The notes beneath the pieces were generated by a model, which saw nothing but the letters and a program-made list of their open reading frames with translations, was not told where the DNA came from and did not search any database. Positions 34,932 through 45,097 of a DNA stretch of 64,000 nt are shown in pieces. The DNA is taken from contig NC_065882.2 in the NCBI RefSeq assembly GCF_932274485.2, forward strand, positions 37,666,593-37,730,592. Reading direction: 5' to 3'. This stretch comes from Patella vulgata. Its lineage: Eukaryota; Mollusca; Gastropoda; Patellidae. The first letter of the stretch is position 1, and every line of letters begins with the position of its first letter. Both the position numbers and the translations under genes were made by a program.

Positions 34932-35090
34932 CTATGTCATCAGCGGTTGATATGAGCCGAATATATCGACCTGAGATGACGTCATTAGCGGTTGATATGA
35001 AATATCAACCTGTCATGACGTCATCAGCGGTTGATATGAACGAATATATCAATCTATGATGACGTCATGACAGGTTGTTATGAGATATAA
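34932..35090. repeat. Tandem array with three perfect CRE palindromes
   Basis: About three and a half ~40-50-bp units of the form GACGTCATCAGCGGTTGATATGA. TGACGTCA, the full CREB/ATF site, occurs at 34977-34984, 35016-35023 and 35060-35067. The array is internal to the 1.9-kb DNA element. Confidence 0.9.
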
Positions 35091-36768
35091 CTGCTATGGA
35101 CATCAAAGAAAAAACTACCGCCAGTTGTATATATAACAAGTATTAACTTACCACCTCACATTTATAACCCCTAAATAAACGGCCGTGTTGCATCGAACAA
35201 GTTATAAACATTTTAAATAATTAAAAAGATAGACTGAAAAAGTTGTCAAGCCGGCCGACATTAAACCCGGACATTTTTAGTGCAAAATAGATTATCTGCC
35301 CTTGATATGAAATTAGTGCCTCTTAACCAGTCTGCCAACCGTTCTCCGACTGATTGACAGGCCGGGATAATCAAGACTATTTTCTACGAAACGTTACAGA
35401 AAGCGGGATCAATAAATCTAATTTAGAAACATGCACGTTAGGCAACTCAACGATTGTTTTGAGAACCTTGTAAAAACAAACGGAAGATCCTACTTGTATG
35501 TTATTCTTGCCTAACGAAGGATCTTCGGAGATATTATTTTTACTAAACCAAAAGATGCCGCTCCTAAGGGTATAGTTCATAATATAGCAAATTAAAAAAC
35601 AAAACGTAATTTTTCATTCTGCTGTGACAAAGAATCAGAAATATTATTGTTATCCAGAATAGGCGATAATTCGAGACTAGTAACTGAAGCGCACACATTC
35701 GCTGTGGCGTGTACAACTTTTAATATAGAAAATTTTGGCTGTATGGGGCACCCTACCATAAGACAAAATACTACTGACGTAGGTGTCGAAAACTGACAAT
35801 TTTTTTACGGTGTTGAAATGGTTTTCATTACATACTTTTAAAACGGAAAATAGTGCTTTTCTGGCCTGGCCACTTTCTTTTTTCTTTTTTTTTTCTTTTT
35901 TTTTTGCGTTTTTATAAATTTACCATTAAAGTTTAACAACATTCCTATTACAAGTCCCATTTTTGTGTATAAGTACCACAAAGAGTTTAATCAATTCTGC
36001 AGTCCCTATGGGGTTTCTCAAAACAAAACTTTGTCATCAGCATATATACTTATACAAATGTTTAACGTTTGTATATCTAAAGTAATCAACAAAACAGGGT
36101 TTGATTAATAGTGCTTGGAGAACGAAAATTGCATCCACTGTATCTACATTTATTCGAAATCCGAACTGACTCGGTGATATTATGTTATATGTTTTTCGTA
36201 GACACGAGACAATAGATATTCCCCTATAGTTATTCGGATCATTAGGATTCATTACAGTCCCCTTGGCACCAAGTTTCCTATTGCCCACGTTGAGGAAAAG
36301 CACCTCGAATTAAGATCATTATTAAAAATCTCCACTAAAGAGGGCTTAAGAACATCTTTGCAGTGTATTAGGATATCATTTTGGATATTATTGCAAGATG
36401 ATGGTTTATTAAGTTTAAGTTTTTGTATACATTCTCGCATTTAACTCTCTGTATTTAAGTCATATGTATTAATATAATTTCCTCTACAGCAGGATGGTTT
36501 GATGCTACCGCTACCGCCTGGGTCTCAAATAGAATATTCCAAAAGGATGAAACCTTTAATTTTTCGATTTTATAAACGCAGAATATTCACCTTTGTTTCA
36601 ATATTAGAGTTGACATTATAGAAAAGTTCTGCTTTTTTTTACCTCATAGAAAACGATGTTCTGAGTTGTCAACTAAACACAGTGATATCACCCCCTGATG
36701 ACGCATCCTATACCCCCCCCTCTCCGACACACACGGTGCCGTCAAATTAAGGAAACACAGCAATTAAA

Positions 36769-36912
36769 TGTTATTTAGTTGTAAAGTCAATAGTACAATT
36801 TGTAGCATAAATATTAGGATTAGAATCGCTTTCTGTAGATGTTATTTAGTTGTAAAGTCAATAGTACAATTTGTAGCATAAATATTAGGATTAGAATCGC
36901 TTTCTGTAGATG
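36769..36912. repeat. Exact 71-bp tandem duplication, with relatives downstream
   Basis: TGTTATTTAGTTGTAAAGTC begins at 36769 and again at 36840 with no visible difference over the unit. Diverged relatives of the same text (ATAGGATTAGAATCGTTTTC TG...) occur near 37040 and 37228, each followed by a shared ~120-bp block (TTTTACTAAATGTTAGGT...). Confidence 0.92.
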
Positions 36913-37423
36913 TTTAACACAAAGCCGTTTTGTTTGTGCCCTCATCACTGGACTTACTGACATCGTTCTCATCATTTAATATTTCACATTTTTCATGTTT
37001 CATAGTTGTAAAGTTAATAGTACAGTTAGTGGTATAAATGATAGGATTAGAATCGTTTTCTGTAGATTTTTGCACACAAAGCTGTTTTACTAAATGTTAG
37101 GTCTCGTAACTCTTTCTGGGGTCTTTCTCGTCTGTTACGTTTTTGCCCTTATCACCTTTTCTGACATGGTTCTCACCATTTAATATGTCACCTATTTCAT
37201 GTTTCATAACGCTTGATGTTCTGGATAGGATTAGAATCGTTTTCTGTAGATGTTTGCACACAAAGCCGTTTTACTAAATGTTAGGTGTCGTAACTCTTTT
37301 TGGGGTCTTTCTCGTCTGTTACGTTTTTGCCCTTTTCACCTTTTCTGACATGACACGCTTGGTGTTCTTTTATATGTTCTCACCCATGAAAGTAAACTAC
37401 AGAAAGGTTAACATTTCAACTAT

Positions 37424-37820
37424 TATGTATGTATATCATATTGTGGGATATTCATTGAATTTTTGTGAGGTTGTAAAATGCAACCGGTTTCAGTAAATCA
37501 TGGTCTTTATTAAAACGTGCGGGTTGTATGTCCCTAAAACACCCTTTGGCCACAAGGATTCAGTATCGTCATCTGTAAGCTGTTCAGTCTGCTTCTTAAT
37601 CTGTGCTGAGCTTTCGTTTGTTATGTATGTATATCATATTGTGGGATATTCATTGAATTTTTGTGAGGTTGTAAAATGCAACCGGTTTCAGTAAATCATG
37701 GTCTTTATTAAAACGTGCGGGTTGTATGTCCCTAAAACACCCTTTGGCCACAAGGATTCAGTATCGTCATCTGTAAGCTGTTCAGTCTGCTTCTTAATCT
37801 GTGCTGAGCTTTCGTTTGTT
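37424..37820. repeat. Exact 198-bp tandem duplication
   Basis: The unit starting TATGTATGTATATCATATTG (37424) repeats at 37622 and the copies look identical to the shared end CTGAGCTTTCGTTTGTTA. The short open frames 37278-37496 and 37500-37694 owe their matching C-terminal ends to this duplication. Confidence 0.95.
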
Positions 37821-37862
37821 AGGTAATATGGATTTTTCACTATTTTTCGAATTCAATTCAAA

Positions 37863-38225
37863 AGGGCTAAACTATATACCGGAAAACTACCGGAAAACAC
37901 CAGAAAACTACCAGAAAACACCATTTTATTCTGAATACCGGAAACACCCGAAAAAACACTAAATACCGGAAACCACGGTAAATACCGGAAAACACACTAA
38001 ATAGGTAATCTGGTGTTTTCCGGTATAAAGTATTGTCGCACCATTTTGAATCGACAAAACTATATACCGGAAAAGACCGAAAAACACCGGAAAACAACCA
38101 GAAAACAACCAGAAAACTACCGGAAAACACCATGTTATACTGAATTCCGGAAAACGCCGGAAAAACACTAAATACCGGAAAACAATCTAAATACAAGAAA
38201 ATACCCTAAATAGGTAACCCGGAGA
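37863..38225. repeat. CCGGAAAAC array at the 3' end of Penelope-like copy 1
   Basis: Starts GGGCTAAACTATATACCGG, then dozens of ACCGGAAAAC(A) words, an ACCATTTTATTCTGAATACC block, and CTAAATAGGTAACCCGGAGA at the inner side. A second similar block begins at about 38054 (ACTATATACCGG). The same text lies at 46845-47000 and 49322-49460 and, reversed, at 42878-42968 and 49540-49705. It is the terminal (pLTR-like) module of the Penelope-like elements. Confidence 0.85.
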
Positions 38226-40830
38226 CTGGTACCCTAAAAAAAGTAACTCTAAATAGGTAAATAGGTCATCTGTGTGCCTGGGTTAGGTTTAAGAATTTGG
38301 GGGAGAGGTTAAATCTCCACATAAGGACCGACCTAGGATGATGAAAAAATAGTTCGTGATATTTCCTAGTTTTATTAAAAATACATACAATACATTAGAT
38401 TTATATACAAAGGCGATTTCACTGTTTTTTGGTGTTGGTGGCGCTGATGGTCTTCCTTGGATGGTGCTTCTGGTATTTTTGTTTCTGAAGAAAAAAAGAA
38501 AGAAATTTGAGGCTCTCGGGGAGAGCCACATTAGTTTGTTTCCTACTACGATTTGAATTTTCTAAACAAAAATCGTGTTTGTTCCACATCACCGGGTTAG
38601 GACTAGGGATTCTTATATCTAGTTGATTTTATTTACTAACGGTTAGGGATAGGATTTGATATATGGTTTGTTTTGGGTAAGGGTGGAGACTTAGTGTGTG
38701 TGAAGATTTTCGGGTGATTTTCTTTGAGATCAGTATAGTGTTTTCTGATGATTTTGGATGCAATTGCTGCTGTTGCGCTAAATGGAACTACAAAAGGGGC
38801 TATTGCGCTAGCCGTATGAATATTCAGACCTTGGGGGCTGTTGTTTTCAATTTGTCAATCCAGAATTTTTCTCTTGTTAGCCTATACGTTTGAATTTCTT
38901 CTGTAGTTTCAAAGTCGCTCTTGGTCTTTTCTATTGGCGTGACACTGAGATCAGAAATGTCATGATTTGGTTGGTTGAAATGAATTGAGACCAGTTGGTC
39001 TTTTTTGGTGACTATGTCTCATCGGTGACGTTAATTCTTTCCCTAAGTGCATTTTGTATCTCCTCTACGTATTGCTTGTCACATTGTCTGCATGAAATTA
39101 GATAAAATTTGAACTACTGCATGAAAGTTGGTCTAATGTTGGGAATTCTGTGTCAGATGTTTTGTTATGGAAATGGTCGGATATGTTTAAGATTTTGCAT
39201 GTTTGACATCTTGGATGGCCACAAGTTTTAGTTTTAACTGCTGATTGCATATTATTTGTTTATTTGGCGGCAAGTTCAGTTAGAGTGTTGTTGTCTATAC
39301 GTCGTAGATATCGTTTGGAGTATTCCCTTTCTCTTAGTTTGCTAAATACCAGCGTACATGCTGACTCAAAGTCGGTCTTCTGAGTACATATCCTATGAAA
39401 ACGGAGAATCTGAGATTTTATGATGCCAGAGAAGGTATGTTTGGGGTGAAAGGAGCTCTTGAACAATAATTGATGTGTATCGGTTTCTTTGAAAAATACT
39501 TTAGTTTCCAGTTGGCCAGTGTTTTTGGTGTTGCTACTTTTAAAGACGGTGGTGTCAAGAAAATCTATGCTGTTTTGACTTACATTTGCGGTTAATTTGA
39601 CAGATGGATGATGATTGTTCAGAATGTTGAAAAACGTCCAAAATTCGTCTAGTGTGTACGCCCAGACTATGAAAACGTCATCTAGAAAGCGTCGATAGAA
39701 ATCTGGTTTTAATGGGCAGAGCGGCAGAACTTCCCTTTCCCACTCCGCCATGAAGAGGTTTGCATAACTTGGAGCAAATCGTTTCCCCATCGCAGTTCCG
39801 GAAGACTGAAGGTATACTTGGTCGTTGAAAGCGAAGTCATTCCTCCTCAGACAAATGTCGAGTAGTTTGAGGATTTCTTCGTCTGGCCCGGATGCTTGCG
39901 GGTTCCTAAGAAATGCTTTCCTAACTGCTTCAATACCTGTGTTATTATCGATGTCGTGTACATGCTCTGTACGTCGATGGTTATTAAAATGGTGTGTTCG
40001 GGGACTCTTAACTGTTTGATTTTGTGAATGAAATGATTAGTGTCTTTGAGGTAGGATGGGTGTTGGCATGCTAGGGGTAATAAGAAATGGTCTATATATT
40101 GTGATACGTTGTATGATTCGCTGCCACAGTCTAATATTATTGAGCGCCCGTTGGTTAATTTATTAGGTATAAACCATTCTGTTTCTGGATTTTTATGTAT
40201 TTTTTGTAGTGTATAGAGTTGTCTTTGTCGGTAATCAGATTTAGCAGATAGAAAATCATATTGTTTTGCTATTATGTATTCCTTGTCTTGCAATTCATGT
40301 AAGAAGTTGTTTATTAAAGTTGCAGTGTCCTTAAAGATGGGTTGGTCTAATTTATTGTGATGTATAGGATTACTTAATTGTTTTTCTGCCTCTGCGATAT
40401 ATTCTGCGCGATTCATTATGACACAACACGATCCTTTGTCGCTTTTCTTAATTATTATGTTTTTGTTTTTTTCTGAGGGTGTTTAATGCTGTTTTAGTTG
40501 CTCGGTTGAGGTTTGGTTTTTGTGATTGTGGTTGAAGGGATGATATTTCTGTGTTCATTTCATCGAAAGATTTTAGAATGGCTGGTGATAATGACTTTTT
40601 AGGTGGTTTCCATGTGGATTTTTCTGTGAATAATTGTTTACCTCTGTCGGGTTTGTTCCTAAAAAAATAAGTCAACGAAAGTGTTCTTTGGAAGCGATCG
40701 GTTGCCTGGGTGATGGGGTCTATGGATGTTATTGTTGGGGTTGGGATGAATATAAGGCCTTTATCAAGAATGTTCATTTCCAGGGGACTGAGAAGTCTGT
40801 CGCTCAAATTGACACCTGTCTGTCCTAAAG
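38226..40830 (-). pseudogene. Penelope-like element copy 1: reverse transcriptase and GIY-YIG ORF
   Basis: Retroelement polyprotein copying RNA into DNA at the target, with its own GIY-YIG nuclease. From the N-terminus: SDRLLSPLEMNILDKGLIFI (about 40800), QLYTLQKIHKNPETEWFIPN (about 40210), YNVSQYIDHFLLPLACQHPS (about 40100), then GKRFAPSYANLFMAEWE (about 39775) and the catalytic RRFLDDVFIVW (about 39690). Further on are KLTANVSQNSIDFLDT and SSFHPKHTFSGIIKSQ (about 39430). This order is diagnostic for Penelope-like RTs. After it come a CGHPRCQTC zinc-knuckle linker (about 39220) and a decayed GIY-YIG region to about 38700. A shared 3' UTR (38230-38560) leads to the CCGGAAAAC array. The frame is interrupted a few times, so the copy is inactive. 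Confidence 0.9.
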
Positions 40831-40911
40831 ACGGCCTCTCATTCCTTTTCCCTAATCCTACTTTAAATTCCTTATCCAGCAGTTGATGATCTCTCTGGTG
40901 GTGTCTGGGCT

Positions 40912-42411
40912 TCAGTAGATGGCGTCGTTACCTTTCAGTTCTATTTTGCCCTTGAAGGTTGGTAATGTTGTGGCGGTTGGTGAAGGTGTCGTGGAGATCA
41001 ATTGGTTGTAGATGGTGATGTTTTGGTAGGCGATCGGATATTCTTGTCGTAGTCGAGAAGAAGTGGGGATCTGTGTGGCGAAGAGCTTGGTTGTTGGGAA
41101 AGCTGCTCTGGTCACTTTGAGTAGATCTAGCATCTGCTCGTGTATCCTTGGACCACTTTCCTCCCTGTTGTTGAGCCCACGTGTATCACTACTTCCTCTG
41201 GTGCAGGACCCATGTAGTTCTGGAGGATCTGTTTGATGTGGCTGATCTTGGCTCCAGAATAGCTATGGATCTCCCAGTCCCCGAGGAAGGATACAATCCT
41301 AGCCAGGTTAGAGGATCCAATAACCGGGGTCTTCGCTATGACTGGTGGTAGGTACCATAGATCCTTCTCGTCTTTACCTTTGTAGCTGTGAGGTCTCTTT
41401 AGGGATAGGTTGAGTGATCGTCTACATCTGGTGGAAGATCTGGTGGTGATTCTATGGTTAGGAATGATGGGCGATCTAGGGGACAGATAGTCGACAAGCG
41501 CGTTAAGTGGCGATATAGATCCCGAGGTAGTAGGTGAGCCAGATACAACCCGAGGCGAACTGGTTGATCTAGCTGCACGCTTCGAGGGAGTGTTAATGCA
41601 AGTGCCTTCTCCAGGGGATCATTTTCTCTTGTTGGGTTTGTTTCGTTTTGGTGTGTCCTGGAGAAGGTTGTGTGTAATGTGCATTGATGATGGGGGAGGG
41701 TGCGTGACAGCTTTAGAGACCGTGGACAGTAGGCGATGGAACTCTGTCTTCACACTATCGCTTGCCGTAGGACTTCTTGGCCCATGCTAGAGCGTGGCTA
41801 GAGTACTCTTGTACAGCATCTTTGGTACAGTGACGTGACTTCAAGTTTATCCGCTAGCATGGCTCGGTAGTGTGTCGACAGGGATGAGGCGACGTCCTTG
41901 GCCCATTTCAGGTTCAATGTCTCAATTGTAGTGGCTATGGTAGGTGTTTTCATTGCCGGCTTGACGAACTTGTTCAGATCTTCGATCTTCCAGGCAAAAC
42001 TTATGGTGGTGTTCCGTTCTCTTGGCTCTCCATAATGGTCAAATGGTGGAGGCACTGGAAGACCTGGAAAAAGACCTTGATGACACCTGAATTCTCTGAG
42101 GGTTGTTGGCGCTCCTTTGGTAGGCGTTGGTTTGGTTGGCGCTCCTTTGGTTGGCCCTGGTTTGGTTGGCGCTCCTTTGGTAGGCCCTGGTTTGGTCGGC
42201 GCTGGAATCCTGGTGGTGGTTGGTGGAATCCTGGTGGTGGTTGTTGGAACCCAGGTGGTGGTTGGTGGAACCCAGGTGGTGGTTGGTAGAAGCCTGGCGG
42301 TGGTTGGTAGAAGCCTGGTGGCGGTTGGAATCTGTTTCTTAACTGAGGCCAGTCCATTGGTAGATGCGTGGGCATGGGAAGAAAAGGACGTCTGGTGTGG
42401 GACCTATCCAT
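40912..42411 (-). pseudogene. Upstream ORF1 of Penelope-like copy 1: PPPGF repeats plus SGNH-like segment
   Basis: Lies about 100 bases upstream of, and on the same strand as, the RT ORF. The N-terminus starts MDRSHTRRPFLPMPTHLPMD (42411), followed by about six QPPPGF(Y/H/Q) heptads (about 42200-42320) and then QPNQ.LPKER repeats. Next is an acidic/helical stretch with WKIEDLNKFVKPAMKT (about 41980) and a Ser/Arg-rich stretch. Then comes VIGSSNLARIVSFLGDWEIH (about 41310) followed by YSGAKISHI and EEVVIHVG (about 41190). Together these resemble blocks I and III of GDSL/SGNH hydrolases (GSSN for GDS, HVG.NN for G.ND). The frame shifts at least twice. SGNH-like ORF1 proteins are known from CR1-type LINEs; I do not recall them as a standard Penelope component. 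The hydrolase assignment is by motif only. Confidence 0.6.
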
Positions 42412-42489
42412 GTTCCGAAGGGTTGGAGAAGCTGTTTGTGATTATGCAAATGGGTTAGACGAGACAATAGAGGGGAACAGAAATTGATG

Positions 42490-42877
42490 TGTATGGGTTG
42501 GGCTCGGACCTGTTCTCTGTAATATATGTGGTGTAATATATGTGAATGTAAGACCTAAATGCAGGTTAAACTAATATATATGTAGCTATGTTCTTTACCA
42601 GATATTCGTCGATGCTAAGACAAAGAATGTGGAATTAATGGCGGATTGGTTATGGCTCTTGCTCAAGCGTTTATAGTAATTTCCTTGAATTGTAACGTGA
42701 CGGAATGAAATTGGAAAAACAGTAACTGTGAAAATACAATAAATCGTTTGAATTTACGTGTTTGTTGGTCACACCGTTTGTAGTGTGGTTTAATCCCAAT
42801 AATTCAGTTCAAAAAAGAAAAAAGTAACAAGTTTAACAAAAGTGTGGGGGTTACATAAAATATATTCAGTATAACAT
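42490..42877. other. Probable 5' UTR of Penelope-like copy 1
   Basis: Lies between the ORF1 start and the reversed CCGGAAAAC array. No gene seen. Confidence 0.45.
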
Positions 42878-42968
42878 GGTGTTTTCCGGTAGTTTTCCTG
42901 TAGTTTTCCGGTGTTTTCCGATTGTTTTCCGGTGTTTTTCGGTGTTTTCCGGTGTATAGTATAGCCCA
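42878..42968. repeat. Reversed CCGGAAAAC array at the 5' side of Penelope-like copy 1
   Basis: ATAACATGGTGTTTTCCGGT followed by repeated GTTTTCCGGT words and TATAGTATAGCCC is the exact mirror of the outer end at 37863-37950. So copy 1 is bracketed by inverted terminal modules. Beyond it (42969 on) a reversed Z repeat starts. Confidence 0.85.
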
Positions 42969-45095
42969 AATTATGGTGACCATCAGTTGACCGAAATCAA
43001 AATTCTTAGGCATTTCTTCAAGGATTCAAAAAATATAACTCCCATGTCTGTAAGTAAAATATTGCAAAAGCCTTAGGGATTTTCGACATTTCAAGATGGC
43101 TGCACTTCTGTTTCGATCGACATATTTTGTGTAACAATCAGCAATGTTTTGGCTAGTACAGAAATAATTTTCAAGGCAATCTGACAGACAATTTATCGAT
43201 TTCGATTTTGGCTGAAGTTGGATCTGACAGATCTACTAACATTCCAAATTTCATGAAAATCGTACTAATATTAAAGAAGCCCGGGATGAAATGTAAATGA
43301 CGTAATTTTCGAAAATCAGAAATAGCAGATTTGAAATAAATGTTTCAAGGCATTCAAAATAAAAAGATGTAGTAAAATTGGTAAAAAAAAAGTCACAAAC
43401 TTACAGATATGTAGGTCAATTTTTTCGTTCGTAAAATTCGGTGATTTCGAATTCGCAAAACGATTTGAAAATATATTCATCCCAAAGCCACCACCGACTC
43501 TTGGGGGTTAGGTCAACGTTTCAGAAAAATCCTATGGATAGATTTTGAGATATAAGCTTGGCAGGAAAAAGACACACAAAAAGTAATAACTAGATCTGCC
43601 AGGCAGATATGAAAGCTTTCATATTCACGGTCACTTCATGTCACCTGTCATGGGTAATATAAAAAACTTAATAAGAAAAATAATGATTAAAACCGGTCAA
43701 AACTAAATATAGCGAGAAACATATCACCCGGGCGAAAAAAATAATCTGAAAAATAAAGGGAAATAATTGAGACTTGTATTGCTGTAATCGGATTGACTTC
43801 CCGTTCCATAAGTCTAAGAAAAATTGATAAAGCCGTTTAAAAATGTGATGGGCCAGACAATGAATTGAAAACCGCAAAAAAGAACTCAAAAATGGCGGGC
43901 ACATATCGAAAAATAAAATGAGATAACTTTGAATCAAACTTATATTTTATGAATCAGATTGACCTCAGCTGTTCGAATATTTAGGTAAAATTTGTAAATT
44001 CTGAAAGTTAAGGAAATAAATTGTCCTGTTATATTTGTCGGCACAGAAAACGTCAAAGTGGAAATTCGAAATTTTGAATTTTTCAAATACCAACAATTGG
44101 AAATAGGAAACAAATTCAACAAACTACGGCCTATTGTGTTTATTTGCCAGCCTTTTAATGTAGATTATTTACTGTTTTTCATATTTAATTCAAAATGGTG
44201 ACCTTAATCAAAATTCTGCTCTTAACGTTTTTAGGCATCCCTTCAAGGATTCAGAAAATATAACTTCCATGTCTGTAAGTAATATATCGTAAAAGCCTCA
44301 GGGATTTTTCACGTTACAAAATGGTGGCACTTCCGGTTGGAACGAGAAGCTTCATATTTTGTAAACGCATCAGTAATTTCTTAGCTAGTACATAATTTTT
44401 TTTATTTTTTTTTTTTAATTGTTTGAAAACAGTGTTCCTTAATTTCTCCAAGGGGAGATAAGTTAGGAAATGTCTAATGATATCGTTGAAGTTGGATCAA
44501 TGAGATCTACTTACATTCCAAATGTCATTGAAAGTAAATATTTCACGGTATTTAAGAACCAAAAATTTAGTAAAATAGGTCAAATAGTCCCAAAGTTACA
44601 GCAATGTAGGCCAACTGGTTTCGTTTGTAAAATTCAGTGATTTCGGATTCGTAAAACATTTTGAAAATATATTCATTCCAAAGCCACCACCCATTTTGGT
44701 AAGGAGGCTAACCAGATATGTATTAATTTCAGAAATAGGCGACGAATTCACGAAAGGACGGCCTATTCCGAGCATTTCCAAGCCGTTAAGGCGGATTTTT
44801 CACTTGTAAACAACTTTGTCCGCACGAAAAATGTCAAAGTGGAAACGAATTCAACAAACTACGGCCCATTGTGTTTATTCACTATTTTTCATATTCAATT
44901 CAAAATAGTGACCATCAGTTGACCAAAATCAAAATTCGGCTCAGAACGTTTTTTAGGCGAATTTGGTTGTAAGCATTGGAGGGGTCACACAGGTTCCAGT
45001 GTTTTTTTAAATGATCAACTAGAAACTTCGGAACAGAGAATCGTGGAACGCTGAAAATCAGCTAGAGTCATCCTATTTTCCCGAACATGAATATA
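42969..45095 (-). repeat. Reversed Z-type and Z-derived repeats
   Basis: 42969-43589 is a reversed Z unit (AAGCTTGGCAGGAAAAAGAC at its start). A junction reads TAATAA-CTAG-ATCTGCCAGGCAGAT (43584-43608), and 43609-44100 is the Z-derived block also found at 16540-17060 and 27000-27500. 44170-44720 is a second reversed Z unit (ACCGGAAGT reversed at 44329). The rest to 45095 is mixed fragments of the same families. No gene. Confidence 0.7.
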
Positions 45096-45097
45096 TA

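Larger units (their letters stand above)
33819..35755. mobile_element. Inverted-repeat DNA element, ~1.9 kb (same family as 51757-52343)
   Basis: The ends are TAGGGGCCCCACAATC at left and GGGGCACCCTA at right, an imperfect terminal inverted repeat of the TTAGGGTGMCCC type. LINE-B coding sequence stops with TCTTATGG at its right edge and resumes with TATCGATCGGAAG at its left edge, so the target TATGG is duplicated (TATGG / TATCG, 5 bp). Its left ~60 bp (CAATAAATATCTCCCC...CAATTATACCACAAT) and right ~400 bp (for example CTAAACCAAAAGATGCCGCTC, ACGTTAGGCAACTCAACGATT) match the short copy at 51757-52343. No transposase frame is visible, so it is non-autonomous. It contains a SINE, a long hairpin and a CRE-bearing tandem array. 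Confidence 0.8.
32930..36650 (-). pseudogene. LINE-B: broken non-LTR retrotransposon (no RNase H), split by a DNA element
   Basis: Minus-strand RT motifs run from high to low coordinate: LKLNKPSSCNNIQNDIL (about 36400), DPNNYRGISIVSCLRKT (about 36215), SQFGFRINVDTVDAIF, and the YADD catalytic box (about 36045). ARKALFSVLKVCNENHF and DTYVSSILSYG lead up to 35756. After the inserted element the text resumes at 33819 with SEVWGFHKAEDVEKV, then LKFCKKILEIRNST, and a C-terminal Cys/His knuckle CILCHKLDVGDEYHFILIC (about 33230). It has a 3' UTR without a long poly-A. The RT is missing pieces and has several frame changes, and the 5' half (endonuclease) is absent. It is dead and old. The clade is a CR1/Jockey-group guess. 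Confidence 0.8.

Noticed and set aside
37424-37820. Tandem direct repeats that could suggest a CRISPR-like array or a satellite
   Set aside because: Only two long identical units without spacers, in an animal genome; a simple tandem duplication explains it.
42001-42458. Gly/Trp-rich plus-strand frames that look like shell or silk repeats
   Set aside because: They are the antisense of the Pro-rich PPPGF repeats of the Penelope ORF1.
37863-42968. Flanking inverted terminal modules read as LTRs of an LTR retrotransposon
   Set aside because: The RT motif order (SSFHPKHTF, FLDD) and the GIY-YIG region are Penelope type; no protease, integrase, primer-binding site or capsid is seen. No LTR-type or other virus-like element was found in the window.
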